From assembly GCA_002385485.1 (NCBI GenBank), contig DGDP01000084.1, forward strand, positions 1 through 34,040: 34,040 bases of DNA, read 5' to 3'. The notes beneath the pieces are model-generated. The model had not been told where the DNA came from. It searched no databases and saw only the letters and a list, made by a program, of their open reading frames with translations. Source of the DNA: Acetomicrobium sp. UBA3949 (GTDB lineage: Bacteria; Synergistota; Synergistia; Synergistales; Acetomicrobiaceae). Below are positions 6,451 to 14,729 of this stretch, in pieces; the first letter of the stretch is position 1; the number at the start of each line of letters is the position of its first letter. Both the position numbers and the translations under genes were made by a program.

Positions 6451-6525
6451 GACCCCACCTGGTACGCCTGGCGACCCCCACCTGTTTGCCTGGAGACCCC
6501 CACCGGTTCGCCTGGCAACCCCTAA
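6451..6525. repeat. 22-bp direct tandem repeat, three copies plus a partial
   Basis: Units at 6451-6472, 6473-6494 and 6495-6516 share GACCCC(C)ACC at the start and GCCTGG near the end; a fourth partial unit (AACCCCTAA) follows. The copies differ at 4-6 positions. The stretch from 6131 to 6594 holds no gene apart from this array and the promoters noted above. Confidence 0.75.
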
Positions 6526-6594
6526 CTATACTTAATATAACTAGATCCAGGGGAACTATTTGTGTCCACCACGCTTTTTTCTCTGTAAAACTTT

Positions 6595-6981
6595 TTATTT
6601 TAATAAAACATAAAAGCGCCTGTCCCTCGGACCGTCGAACTCGCAGAAAAATACGCCCTGCCAGGTGCCGAGGACAAGGCAGCCTTCATGAACGGGTATG
6701 GTTTGCGATGCTCCAAGCAGGCTTGATTTTATGTGGGCGTCGGAGTTGCCTTCGAGGTGGGAGTAGTCGCAATGCTTGGGAACCAATACCTTAAGCTGCT
6801 TTAATATGTCTTGCCTTACGTCAGGATCGGCGTGCTCGTTTACCGTCACGGCCGCCGTCGTATGGGGGACGTAAACCACACATAAGCCCTCCTTTATGCC
6901 TGAAAAGCTTACGTCCTCTTCCACCGTACGCGTAATGTCTATCAGCTCCTCGCGAGCCTTGGTGCGCAAAGTATGAGCCAT
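6595..6981 (-). CDS. yjbQ: YjbQ/UPF0047 family protein
   Basis: The 128-residue product belongs to the YjbQ (UPF0047) family, small soluble trimeric proteins with a metal-like pocket; a weak thiamine-phosphate synthase activity has been reported for members and the true role is uncertain. Diagnostic blocks are present: VVYVPHTTAAVTVNEHADPD, the CDYSHLEGNSDAHIKSSLLG metal-pocket segment with its His and Asp residues, and VLGTWQGVFFCEFDGPRDRR. I start at ATG 6979-6981 (MAHTLRTKAREE); a GTG two codons upstream with GGAGG 8 nt before it is an equally good alternative. The longer frame to 7026 runs into the permease gene and its residues look non-family. It lies just downstream of the efflux operon and may be read through from it. 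Confidence 0.9.
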   Translation of the reverse strand: MAHTLRTKAREELIDITRTVEEDVSFSGIKEGLCVVYVPHTTAAVTVNEHADPDVRQDILKQLKVLVPKHCDYSHLEGNSDAHIKSSLLGASQTIPVHEGCLVLGTWQGVFFCEFDGPRDRRFYVLLK

Positions 6982-7006
6982 AAACACCTGAAACACCTCC
7001 CATTGC

Positions 7007-8236
7007 TCATTCGTACCGAAGTGCATCTATGGGGTTTAAAAGCGAAGCCTTGTAGGCGGGGTACAAGCCGAAGACGATGCCGACCAATGCGGAAAATCCG
7101 AAGGACAAGGCAACGGAGCCCGGAAGCACAACGGTCTGCCAGTTGAAGGCTTGCGACAGCACGTAAGACAGAAGCGCCCCAAGGAAGACCCCCACCGCTC
7201 CGCCCGTCATGGAAAGCATACCCGACTCCGCCAGAAATTGAAGCATTATGTCCTTTGAAGTCGCGCCGACGGCCATGCGGATGCCTATCTCCCTGGTGCG
7301 CTCGGTGACCGAAACGAGCATTACATTCATTATGCCGATGCCGCCCACCAGCAGTGATACCGATGCTATGGAGCCCAAAAGAAGGGACATCACCTTCATG
7401 GACTCTTGGGCTGCTTCCATGGCCTGCTGCATGTTTCTCACGGTGAAATCGTCGTCCTGTGGATTTGATATCTTGTGGCGCTGTCTCAACAGCAGGGTCA
7501 CCTCTTCCTGGGCCCTGTCTATTAGATCTTCTGACTTGACCTTTACCGTTATGGAAGAGACCATATCTGGTCTTGGCATGCCAAAGAGCCTCTTCTGCGC
7601 CGTCGTTACGGGCACCATGACTACGTCGTCCTGATCCCTGCCCCAGCTAGACTCGCCCTTGGGCTCAAGCACACCTATCACCTGAAAGGGTATGTTTTTT
7701 ATCCTGATCGTCTCGCCCACGGGGTCGGAATAGCCAAAAAGCTCTTGTGCCACGGTCGTCCCAAGTATGGCCACCTTAGCGGCGCTTCTTATGTCCTGCT
7801 CCGTGAAGGGACGCCCCAGCTTCAGCTGCCAGTCGTTGACCACAAATACTCCTTCAGTAACGCCTGAAATTTGGGTTGACCAGTTTTGGTTTCCGTAGAC
7901 CACCTGAGCCACCCCTGAGTATTGGGCCAGCACTTCTTCGATGGATGGACATTCCTCTTTTATTGCTGTGGCGTCGCTTAAAGTCAGCGAGGGGGTGCTG
8001 CCGGCGCCCATACGGATGCCTCCCGAGGTTACCGTCCCGGGCCGTATCGTAAGCAGATTGCTTCCCATGCTGGACATGACGCTTTTTATCTGTAAAGTAG
8101 CGCCCGCACCCAGCGCAAGCATAGCTATGACCGCCCCAACGCCTATGACTATGCCTAGCATGGCAAGGCCCGAGCGCATCTTGTTTGAAACTATGGCCCT
8201 GAAGGAAACACGACAGGTCTCGATAAAGGATATCAT
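7007..8236 (-). CDS. macB: MacB-type ABC transporter permease
   Basis: The roughly 409-residue protein has the MacB/FtsX layout: an N-terminal transmembrane helix (MISFIETCRVSF to GVIVGVGAVIAMLALGAGAT), a large periplasmic MacB_PCD domain (residues about 40-240), and three C-terminal helices with the FtsX core (LLLGSIASVSLLVGGIGIMN, then VTERTREIGIRMAVGAT). It works by mechanotransmission, driving substrate through MacA and TolC with ATP hydrolysed in the cytoplasm. The ATG at 8234-8236 overlaps the stop of the ATPase gene (ATGA), so coupling is expected. Unlike enterobacterial MacB, ATPase and permease are separate polypeptides. The substrate is unknown; macrolides, peptides or lipoproteins are possible by family. 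Confidence 0.92.
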   Translation of the reverse strand: MISFIETCRVSFRAIVSNKMRSGLAMLGIVIGVGAVIAMLALGAGATLQIKSVMSSMGSNLLTIRPGTVTSGGIRMGAGSTPSLTLSDATAIKEECPSIEEVLAQYSGVAQVVYGNQNWSTQISGVTEGVFVVNDWQLKLGRPFTEQDIRSAAKVAILGTTVAQELFGYSDPVGETIRIKNIPFQVIGVLEPKGESSWGRDQDDVVMVPVTTAQKRLFGMPRPDMVSSITVKVKSEDLIDRAQEEVTLLLRQRHKISNPQDDDFTVRNMQQAMEAAQESMKVMSLLLGSIASVSLLVGGIGIMNVMLVSVTERTREIGIRMAVGATSKDIMLQFLAESGMLSMTGGAVGVFLGALLSYVLSQAFNWQTVVLPGSVALSFGFSALVGIVFGLYPAYKASLLNPIDALRYE

Positions 8237-8946
8237 TCGACATCCACCCAACTTTCGACTTTTTCCTTCGACCCGTCGCTCGATATCAGGCCATCTAAAA
8301 CACCTATGACCCTCTTTCCGTAGCTTGCGATGTTGCTGTCGTGAGTCACGAGCACCACAGTTATGCCCCGTTTTTCGTTCAAACTCACCAACATCTCCAT
8401 TACCTGAGCACCGGTCTTGGAATCCAGGCTTCCCGTCGGCTCGTCGGCCAAAAGAAGGGGGGCATCGTTCACCAGCGCCCTAGCTATGGCCACTCTCTGC
8501 TGCTGACCTCCCGAGAGCTGATTCGGCCTGTGATCGGCCCAATCAAGCAAACCCACCAGCTCCAGCGCCTCGCCGGCCTTCCGCTTTCGCTCTGCCTTTG
8601 GAAGTCCCGCGTAGAGCATGGGAAGCTCCACGTTTTCCATGGCATTCATCCTGGGAAGGAGGTTAAACCCCTGAAATATGAAGCCAATCTTTGCGTTTCT
8701 GACGCGGGCCAGCTCATCTCTCGTCATGTCGGTGATCTCCCTGCTGTCCAGAAGGTAGGAGCCGGACGTGGGTACGTCTAGAGCTCCCAATATGTGCATG
8801 AGGGTTGATTTGCCCGACCCCGAAGGACCCATTATTATCACGAATTCTCCCTTTTCGATAAAAAAGGAAACCCCCTTCAGGGCCTCGAACTCCACGCCGT
8901 CCATCCTGTAAACCTTTCGTACGTCTTTCACCTCTATTAACGCCAT
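8233..8946 (-). CDS. ABC transporter ATPase, MacB/LolD type
   Basis: The 237-residue nucleotide-binding subunit has Walker A GPSGSGKST (about residues 39-47), Q-loop FIFQGFNLLPRMNAMENVEL, signature LSGGQQQRVAIARAL, Walker B LLLADEPTGSLD, and the switch His in VLVTHD. The length and ADEPTGSLDSKTG sequence place it in the LolD/MacB/FtsE group. It ends four bases into the permease start and begins 15 nt after the MacA stop, within a single operon. It powers the permease encoded directly downstream. Confidence 0.95.
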   Translation of the reverse strand: MALIEVKDVRKVYRMDGVEFEALKGVSFFIEKGEFVIIMGPSGSGKSTLMHILGALDVPTSGSYLLDSREITDMTRDELARVRNAKIGFIFQGFNLLPRMNAMENVELPMLYAGLPKAERKRKAGEALELVGLLDWADHRPNQLSGGQQQRVAIARALVNDAPLLLADEPTGSLDSKTGAQVMEMLVSLNEKRGITVVLVTHDSNIASYGKRVIGVLDGLISSDGSKEKVESWVDVE

Positions 8947-8961
8947 TTCCGACCCATCTCC

Positions 8962-10116
8962 CTAGAAGGGAAATCTCCTTGCGCTTGCCCTTCCCTTTGT
9001 GGAGCCCGCTTCCTCACCGATTATGACGCGATCGCCCTCTTTAAGATCGTCGCTTTTTATCTCCACGTAAGCTCCGTCGGTTATTCCCGTCTCTACCTGT
9101 ACGGGAAGGGGGCGTCCCTCCTCCAGCACCCAAAGGACCCGGCCTCGCAGAAGCTCTCCTTCGTAAGCGGAAGGCCTGTACCTGAAGGCAGCGCTCGGCA
9201 CGGCCAGGACGTTCTCCTTTTTATCGGTAATTATGGTCACGTTTGCCGTCATGCCGGGTTTTAACATCAAATCGGGATTGGACACGTCGATAATCACAGG
9301 ATAGGTTACCACGTTTTCGACGACGCTCGATGCTATCCTCACCTGCTTTATCCTGCCCGAAAAGACGGCGTTGGGGTAGGCATCGACTGTGAAGGTCACC
9401 TCCAGTCCCTCTCTCACGTTTCCTATGTCGGCTTCGTCCACGTTGGTCTCTATCTGCATCTTGGTGAGGTCTTGAGCTATGGTAAAAAGCGTAGGCGTCT
9501 GAAAGCTCGCCGCCACAGTCTGCCCTGCGTCCACGTCGCGGGAGACCACTATGCCATCGACGGGAGAGTAGATCCTGGTGTAGCCGAGGTCGGTCTCGAC
9601 CTTCTTCAATGAAGCCTGAGCCTGAAGGACGTTCGCATCGGCCTCGCTCACGCCTGCCACTGCAAGGTCGTAGTTGGTCTGGGCAGAATCGAGGTCGCTC
9701 CTTGCGATTAAGTCCCTCTCCCAGAGCATCTTCTGGCGGTCGAGGTTTCTTTTCGCATCGGCAAGGGTGGCCTGTGCCCTCTGCAGCCCAGCCTTTGCCT
9801 GCATGAGGTTGGCCTTTGCCTGCTCCACCTGAGCTTCAAAGGTGGTGGGATCTATGAGGGCTATTATCTGCCCTTTATTCACGATGGAGTTGTAATCTGC
9901 ATAGATTTCCCTTATAGTCCCGGAGACCTGAGTTCCCACTTCTACGGTCGTCACCGCCGAAACGTTTCCTATGGCAGTCACGAAAGAAGAGATATCGCGC
10001 CTTTCGACGGGCGCCATATCGTAGTTTACGCCCTCCTTCCTGCTAAAAACCCCCCTGCCAAAGACAGCGAAAAGCACCGCTCCTATGACGAGGACAAATA
10101 ACATCTTCTTTTTCAC
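8962..10116 (-). CDS. macA: Periplasmic adaptor subunit, MacA/HlyD family
   Basis: The 384-residue membrane-fusion protein has an N-terminal anchor (MLFVLVIGAVLFAVFGRGVF), a lipoyl half-motif (TVEVGTQVSGTIREIYADYN), a long alpha-hairpin (residues about 90-170, VEQAKANLMQAKAGLQRAQA and following), the second lipoyl half with YSPVDGIVVSRDVDAGQTVA, and beta-barrel and membrane-proximal domains (LAVPSAAFRYRPSAY). It bridges the inner-membrane permease to TolC. The start is a GTG at 10114-10116 overlapping the TolC stop (GTGA). The presence of a hairpin domain, rather than the short form, fits a diderm host. Confidence 0.93.
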   Translation of the reverse strand: MKKKMLFVLVIGAVLFAVFGRGVFSRKEGVNYDMAPVERRDISSFVTAIGNVSAVTTVEVGTQVSGTIREIYADYNSIVNKGQIIALIDPTTFEAQVEQAKANLMQAKAGLQRAQATLADAKRNLDRQKMLWERDLIARSDLDSAQTNYDLAVAGVSEADANVLQAQASLKKVETDLGYTRIYSPVDGIVVSRDVDAGQTVAASFQTPTLFTIAQDLTKMQIETNVDEADIGNVREGLEVTFTVDAYPNAVFSGRIKQVRIASSVVENVVTYPVIIDVSNPDLMLKPGMTANVTIITDKKENVLAVPSAAFRYRPSAYEGELLRGRVLWVLEEGRPLPVQVETGITDGAYVEIKSDDLKEGDRVIIGEEAGSTKGRASARRFPF

Positions 10117-11402
10117 GGCAAATTCTCTCCCATCGCACTTTTAAGCGTAATTTCGGCCATCCTGTAATCGTAAAGGGCCTGAACGTAATTTCTCCTGGCG
10201 TCGTTTAAAGCCACCGTGGCATCCGTAACCTCGATGGGGCTTCCAACTCCCGCCTGATATCTTCCAAGGGCTAGCTCCAGGTTTTCCTCCGCCTGCCTGA
10301 CCATTAGCCTGGACACTTCCACGCTTTCGCCGTATTCGATCAAGGAAAGATAACCCTCTTCGATTTCGAGGGAGATGTCGTTTCTCAAGGATGAAGTGGC
10401 CAACTTAACTTCCTCCAGGTTGGCGGCCGCTTCCTTCGTCTGATATTCCACGAGATGCCCGTCGAAAAGGGGAATGCTCATGGTCACGCCGAAGTTCCAT
10501 CCCTCATCCAGGGGAAAGTTTTCGCCTTCAAAGTTGTATGCTGCGTAGGCCGAAAGAGTCGGAGAATCGCCTCTGGCTGCAAGCTCCAGTGATTTTTGTG
10601 CCGTGACCTCGCCGGTTTCCTGAGCCTTGAGGTCCGGCCTGTTTTCAAAAGCCCTCGCCAGCGCCTCCTGTTTCGTTATATCGTAGGCCTTGAAGTCCAT
10701 GTCGTCGGCTATGTCATAGGAGAGCGTGTCGGCAAAGCCCATGGCGTTGCTCAAGGTCTTCCACGCTATCTCAAGCGAGGATCTGGCCTTTATTAGCTCG
10801 AGGCGGGCGTTGCTCAAATCCACCTGCGCCTTCGTTACGTCGAAGCGGGGCGCCGTGCCTGCCTCGTAAAAGCCCTGAGCCTGCCTTAAGTGTTCCTCAA
10901 ACTGTCTCACAGTATCCTCGGCCACAGAGACGTTTCTCTTAGCAGCCAGCACCCCATAGTAGGCCTCCGAGACGCCGTAGGCAATATTTCTTTTCGTATT
11001 GTCCGCCTCAAATCCTGTCGCCGTGACGTTTTCTCTCTCAATGCCTATCTTCCTTTCCCGCTGACCGAAGTCGGTTATAACTTGAGATAGGGAGATGTCA
11101 CTGGAGTAATTTGAGCGGGTGCTTCCGCCTGACGGAGAGCTTCTCGAGTAGTTGGTGGATGCGGACAGCTCGGGGTAATTTTGCGACATTGCCTGGCCAA
11201 CCCTGCTTTCCTGGGCTTCAACCTTCTTTTGAGCGCCCATGACGTCGGGATGGGCCTGAAGGGCTATCTCTATGCATTGCTCCAAGCTTAAAAGATCGCC
11301 CTCTTGTATCATTGAGGTCTCGGCCTGAGAAGGCAAGGGTCCGAATAAAGCTGCCGAATAAATAAAAATTGACGCCAAGGTTAATTTAGTTCGGGCCTTC
11401 AA
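10113..11402 (-). CDS. tolC: TolC-family outer-membrane efflux channel
   Basis: The roughly 429-residue protein has two OEP repeats. The first begins LLSLEQCIEIALQAHPDVMG and contains NYPELSASTNYSRSSPSG. The second includes RALARAFENRPDLKAQE-like sequence at residues about 255-275 and ends with VALNDARRNYVQALYDYRMA. I set the start at TTG 11400-11402 because AAAGGAG lies 9 nt upstream and the next residues form a signal peptide (LTLASIFIYSAALFGPLPSQA, cleavage after QA). The frame extends 20 codons further without a ribosome site. First gene of the tolC-macA-ATPase-permease operon; it would form the trimeric channel across the outer membrane and so argues for a diderm cell. Confidence 0.92.
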   Translation of the reverse strand: MKARTKLTLASIFIYSAALFGPLPSQAETSMIQEGDLLSLEQCIEIALQAHPDVMGAQKKVEAQESRVGQAMSQNYPELSASTNYSRSSPSGGSTRSNYSSDISLSQVITDFGQRERKIGIERENVTATGFEADNTKRNIAYGVSEAYYGVLAAKRNVSVAEDTVRQFEEHLRQAQGFYEAGTAPRFDVTKAQVDLSNARLELIKARSSLEIAWKTLSNAMGFADTLSYDIADDMDFKAYDITKQEALARAFENRPDLKAQETGEVTAQKSLELAARGDSPTLSAYAAYNFEGENFPLDEGWNFGVTMSIPLFDGHLVEYQTKEAAANLEEVKLATSSLRNDISLEIEEGYLSLIEYGESVEVSRLMVRQAEENLELALGRYQAGVGSPIEVTDATVALNDARRNYVQALYDYRMAEITLKSAMGENLP

Positions 11403-11434
11403 ATGTGTTTTGCTCCTTTCTATCTTTTTCTGTA

Positions 11435-11462
11435 ATTTTATTTTAATATTTATGCAATGCAA
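11435..11462 (-). promoter_or_regulatory. Possible promoter of the tolC-macAB operon
   Basis: On the minus strand TTGCAT (11457-11462) and TAAAAT (11435-11440) are 16 nt apart, ending about 32 nt before the TTG start. The box match is moderate and the region is AT-rich, so chance cannot be excluded. The 140-bp divergent gap must also hold the aminotransferase promoter. Confidence 0.35.
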
Positions 11463-11542
11463 TCCGTACTTACGCCTACGCCTGTTTTAACATTAAAGTC
11501 CTGTTAAGGCCACTGAATTCTATAAAAAGGAGTGATGTAGGG

Positions 11543-12760
11543 TTGGACATAATGTCATTGCTGGGTAAAAGGGTCACCGAGAGGATCAAGCCTTCCGCCA
11601 TCACGGAGATGATGATACTCGTAAAGAAACACAAGGCAATTTCGCTGACGGCGGGCGAGCCCTCGAGCGAGATGTATCCCGTAGATCTGCTGCGGGAGAC
11701 CATAGAGAGGGCTTTGAGGGATCCCGGAATCCTCAGTTACTATCCCCTTTCCACGGGGATAACGGAGCTTAGGGAATGGATAGCCGAATGGATGAAGGAA
11801 GACGGACTTTTGCCGCAAAGCTACGGCGGGGAAAACGTGATAATGACTAACGGGTCGCAGGACGGGCTTAACCTCGTTTCCGAGGCCTTCATAGAGCCGG
11901 GCGACACGGTGCTGGTCGAAAATCCCACCTATCCGGAGGCCCTTCTTGCCTTCGGCAAGGAGGGGGCAAGGTTTGTAAGCGTCCCCGTCGACAAGGACGG
12001 CCCTATAGTCGAGGAAATGGAAAAAGTCTTATCTCAAAACAAGGTTAAACTCTTTTACACGATAGTGAACTTCCAAAATCCCTCGGGGTGTGTGACGACG
12101 GAGGAACGCAAGAAAAGGATATTGGAGCTGGCATCGCGGTACGGTTTTTTGATCATAGAAGACGATCCCTACAGATACCTCAGGTACGAGGGGGAACACG
12201 AAGGGTCTTATATCGGCCTCGCCCAAGAAGAGGACAGGGTCATATATCTTGGAAGTTTCTCGAAGATCATAGCGCCAGGCATAAGGTGCGGATATATGGT
12301 ACTTCCCTCGAAGATAGTCGGACCCATGGGAGAGCTGATTTTGGCGACGAAGCTGTCCCTTCCAGCATTTCTGCAGAGGGCAACCTGGGAGCTGTTGCGA
12401 AATATCGACATGAAAGCCCACCTTGCCAAGCTGGCCGATACCTACAGGACGAGAAGGGACGCTCTTCATCGCTTTTTGCAGGAAAAGGCGGTGCCTCAGG
12501 GCATGACCTACGACCTGCCCAAGGGAGGGTTTTTCATCTGGGCCCGCGTGCCGTGGCTGAAGGACTGCTTCGACTTTGCCAAATTTGCGGTGCTTGAAGA
12601 AAAGGTGGGAGTCGTGCCGGGGGCTGCCTTTTATCCCGACGTCTTGACTGCCGACAGATCCACCTTGAGGCTTTCCTTCGCGAAGGTCCCGCCAGAAACT
12701 GCCGAAGAGGCGGGCGAAAGGCTTGGGAGGGCTTTGGCCAGATATAAAGAAACCAGATAA
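11543..12760 (+). CDS. PLP-dependent class I/II aminotransferase (LysN/AADAT-like)
   Basis: The 405-residue fold-type I enzyme has an N-terminal ITEMMILVKKHKAISLTAGE segment, the phosphate-side loop TNGSQDGLNLVSEAF, NFQNPSGCVTTEERKKRILE (Asn contacting PLP), LIIEDDPYRYLRYEGE (Asp and Tyr to the cofactor), and the Schiff-base Lys in SFSKIIAPGIRCGYM. The NPSG and DDPYxxLRYEG blocks are typical of the 2-aminoadipate/kynurenine/aromatic aminotransferase group (LysN, AADAT, MocR catalytic part), so the substrate may be an aromatic, branched or aminoadipate amino acid. There is no HTH domain, so it is an enzyme and not a MocR regulator. The start is TTG at 11543 (AAGGAG 10 nt upstream) or ATG at 11552. 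It is monocistronic and ends in the terminator at 12782. Confidence 0.88.
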   Translation: MDIMSLLGKRVTERIKPSAITEMMILVKKHKAISLTAGEPSSEMYPVDLLRETIERALRDPGILSYYPLSTGITELREWIAEWMKEDGLLPQSYGGENVIMTNGSQDGLNLVSEAFIEPGDTVLVENPTYPEALLAFGKEGARFVSVPVDKDGPIVEEMEKVLSQNKVKLFYTIVNFQNPSGCVTTEERKKRILELASRYGFLIIEDDPYRYLRYEGEHEGSYIGLAQEEDRVIYLGSFSKIIAPGIRCGYMVLPSKIVGPMGELILATKLSLPAFLQRATWELLRNIDMKAHLAKLADTYRTRRDALHRFLQEKAVPQGMTYDLPKGGFFIWARVPWLKDCFDFAKFAVLEEKVGVVPGAAFYPDVLTADRSTLRLSFAKVPPETAEEAGERLGRALARYKETR

Positions 12761-12781
12761 AAAGACAAGGATACGAAGTTG

Positions 12782-12820
12782 GCCTCAAAGCATATGTTCG
12801 GCTTTGGGGCTAACTTTTTT
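12782..12820 (+). terminator. Rho-independent terminator after the aminotransferase
   Basis: GCCTCAAAGC (12782-12791) pairs with GCTTTGGGGC (12801-12810) through one G-U, around a 9-nt loop, followed by TAACTTTTTT. Confidence 0.75.
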
Positions 12821-12856
12821 CAGTTTAAGAAACAGGATGCCATACCGATATTTCAA

Positions 12857-13126
12857 CTACCCGAGATGCCTGTAAGCCTGCCCGCGCGGTTGCACGGCTA
12901 TTACAATTACCGCATTAGCGGAGTTATCTATTGTATAAAGTATCCGCCACCCGCCGACGCGGGACGAGCGCAGCCCTTCCATATCCGTCAACGGCTTGCT
13001 TAACCGCGGATCGAGCGGATCATCGGACAGTTCGTGCAGCCGACTGCGGATACGTTTTTCAAGTTTAGAGTCCATGCGGTCTAAAGTTTTTAAGGCTTCG
13101 CGGGAAAGCCTTACTTCATAATTCAC
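12857..13126 (-). CDS. relE: RelE/ParE-family toxin
   Basis: The 89-residue protein has the RelE fold pattern: MNYEVRLSREALKTLDRMD, helix KRIRSRLHELSDDPLDPRLS, then the C-terminal strands GLRSSRVGGWRILYTIDNSA and VIVIAVQPRGQAYR. The R-VG-WRI-Y-ID run carries the conserved basic residues used for ribosome-dependent mRNA cleavage in RelE relatives. It starts at ATG 13124-13126, overlapping the antitoxin stop (ATGA). It is intact. Its 3' end faces the aminotransferase terminator at about 12820, leaving about 35 bases between them. Confidence 0.9.
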   Translation of the reverse strand: MNYEVRLSREALKTLDRMDSKLEKRIRSRLHELSDDPLDPRLSKPLTDMEGLRSSRVGGWRILYTIDNSANAVIVIAVQPRGQAYRHLG

Positions 13127-13401
13127 AGTCTTCTGTCTTGCTCGTACTCTTCCAGCGTCACATACCTGCCGGCTTTGATGTCTTCCAGGCCGCGTTTTAC
13201 AGCTTCAAGGTCATCCCTGCTCAACTTCTCTTCATCGTCATTGTTTGTCTTTAAAAATGCCTTTAGGTCGCTTTCTCTAATCCGCCATACGCTGCCCACT
13301 TTGATTCCTTTTAATTTTCCCTGCCAAAGCCATTTTTTTATCGTCACAGGCGAAAGCGAAAGGATTTCGGCTGCGTCCTTTGGCGTAAGCAGCTTTTCCA
13401 T
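13123..13401 (-). CDS. Antitoxin with excisionase/MerR-like HTH domain
   Basis: The protein is about 92 residues. The N-terminal half is a helix-turn-helix of the excisionase family (LLTPKDAAEILSLSPVTIKK, then GIKVGSVWRIRESDLKAFLK, the VGxxWRIRxxDL wing). The C-terminal half is an acidic tail, DDLEAVKRGLEDIKAGRYVT then LEEYEQDRR, the kind of segment that neutralises RelE toxins in Phd/RelB-type antitoxins. I start at ATG 13399-13401 with AGGAAG 8 nt upstream; a GTG three codons earlier is possible. Its DNA-binding domain replaces the usual RHH or Phd fold. The operator is probably at 13416-13448. Confidence 0.85.
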   Translation of the reverse strand: MEKLLTPKDAAEILSLSPVTIKKWLWQGKLKGIKVGSVWRIRESDLKAFLKTNNDDEEKLSRDDLEAVKRGLEDIKAGRYVTLEEYEQDRRL

Positions 13402-13415
13402 TTCTATCACTTCCT

Positions 13416-13448
13416 AATGGTTCCTATTTATTATTAATAATTACCATT
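13416..13448. promoter_or_regulatory. Likely operator of the RelE/HTH antitoxin pair
   Basis: AATGGT (13416-13421) and ACCATT (13443-13448) are inverse copies flanking the palindrome TTATTAATAA (centre about 13435). It lies 15-47 nt before the antitoxin start, as expected for autoregulation. The rest of 13411-13623 is AT-rich and holds no gene. Confidence 0.45.
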
Positions 13449-13623
13449 CCTGCCTACAGCAATATAATACCATATATTAAATTCTATGTCATCTTTTTTC
13501 ATATCAATACGAACAATCAAAGTGGACCGACCTCGGACGTTTAATTTAACATTTGTGCATTTTAGTGTAAAATTATATGCGTAACTGTGTCTTGATCACA
13601 AAAATGAAAAGGGGGAGAGCACA

Positions 13624-14724
13624 TTGAGAGTAACCCTAACAGCGATCAAGGCCGACATAGGAAGCATTGGAGGGCACATTCGCCCCAGTGTTTCGCTGCT
13701 CAAGGAGGTGGAAAGGTCGCTTCAGCCTCATCTGGGCAGTGATGTCATCGATTTCCGCCTTTCCTACACGGGAGACGACATCGCCATATTGATGACCCAC
13801 ACTCACGGCACGGACAACCCACTCATCCACCAGATAGCCTGGGACGCCTTCAAGGCTGCCGCCGACGTGGCAAAGAAAGAGGGCCTCTATGGTGCGGGGC
13901 AGGACCTGCTGAAGGATGCCTTCTCCGGCAACATAAGGGGGCTTGGCCCCGGCATCGCCGAGATGGAGTTCAAGGAAAGAAAAAGCGAGCCTTTCCTGCT
14001 TTTTGCCGCCGACAAGACCGACCCAGGAGCTTTCAACCTGCCGCTTTACCTTGCCTTTTGCGATCCCATGTACTGCAGCGGGCTGCTTCTTTCGCCGAAC
14101 ATGTTCAAGGGGTTCAAGTTTGAGATCATGGACGTCTCATACACCGAGGGCGACAAAGTAATAGCTCTCGTTGCCCCCGAGGAGCTCTACGACATCGCGG
14201 CGCTGCTTCGGGATCCGGAGCGTTACGTTGTAAAAGCTGTTTATTCAAGGACAACAGGGGAGATAGCGGCCGTCGCCAGCACAACAAGGCTTCACAACAT
14301 AGCCGGCAAATACGTGGGGAAAGACGATCCCATCCTTTTAGTCAGGGTCCAGGGCAGTTTTCCTGCCACGGGAGAGATTCTTGAGCCTTACGCGCTGGTA
14401 CCTTACGTAGGCGGCTTCATGAGGGGCAGTCACCAGGGGCCTCTCATGCCCGTCAAGCGAAACAGCTCCGTGTCCTTCTTCGACGGCCCGCCAATCGTAA
14501 GCTGCACCGCCTACTGCGTCAAGGAGGGCAAGCTGTCCGAGGAAGCCGACGCCTTTGACCATCCCTTCTGGGATTATGTGAGGGAGATAGCCTCGAAAAA
14601 GGCAATAGAGCTGCGCAGGCAAGGATTCTACGGAAATGCCATGCTGCCCTACGGGGAACTCGAGTACGGCGGCATAGTCGAAAGGCTCAAGGCCTTGGAA
14701 GGCAAGTTCGAGATCAGGCATTAA
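13624..14724 (+). CDS. fbp: Fructose-1,6-bisphosphate aldolase/phosphatase (archaeal type V)
   Basis: The 366-residue bifunctional enzyme both condenses DHAP with glyceraldehyde-3-phosphate and dephosphorylates the FBP formed, a unidirectional gluconeogenic step. The family blocks are complete: TAIKADIGSIGGHIRPS (metal Asp and His), LSYTGDDIAILMTHTHG, ADKTDPGAFNLPLYLAFCDP, STTRLHNIAGKYVGKDDPI, and YVGGFMRGSHQGPLMPV near the substrate and Schiff-base region. The length matches archaeal and deep-branching thermophilic bacterial homologues. The TTG at 13624 follows a strong GGGGGAG. A weak promoter (TTTAAC, 17 nt, TAAAAT) may lie at about 13546-13574. A partial terminator separates it from panB, so expression downstream may be reduced. 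Confidence 0.93.
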   Translation: MRVTLTAIKADIGSIGGHIRPSVSLLKEVERSLQPHLGSDVIDFRLSYTGDDIAILMTHTHGTDNPLIHQIAWDAFKAAADVAKKEGLYGAGQDLLKDAFSGNIRGLGPGIAEMEFKERKSEPFLLFAADKTDPGAFNLPLYLAFCDPMYCSGLLLSPNMFKGFKFEIMDVSYTEGDKVIALVAPEELYDIAALLRDPERYVVKAVYSRTTGEIAAVASTTRLHNIAGKYVGKDDPILLVRVQGSFPATGEILEPYALVPYVGGFMRGSHQGPLMPVKRNSSVSFFDGPPIVSCTAYCVKEGKLSEEADAFDHPFWDYVREIASKKAIELRRQGFYGNAMLPYGELEYGGIVERLKALEGKFEIRH

Positions 14725-14729
14725 CTGCA

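Noticed and set aside
6451..6525. CRISPR array at the 22-bp repeat
   Set aside because: The units are contiguous without spacers.
6360..6535. Plus-strand gene behind TTGACA-17-AATAAT at 6360-6388 (MKIPRELAGNSQ and following)
   Set aside because: There is no ribosome site, and most of the product is the translated 22-bp repeat (Pro-rich), so it is probably not coding.
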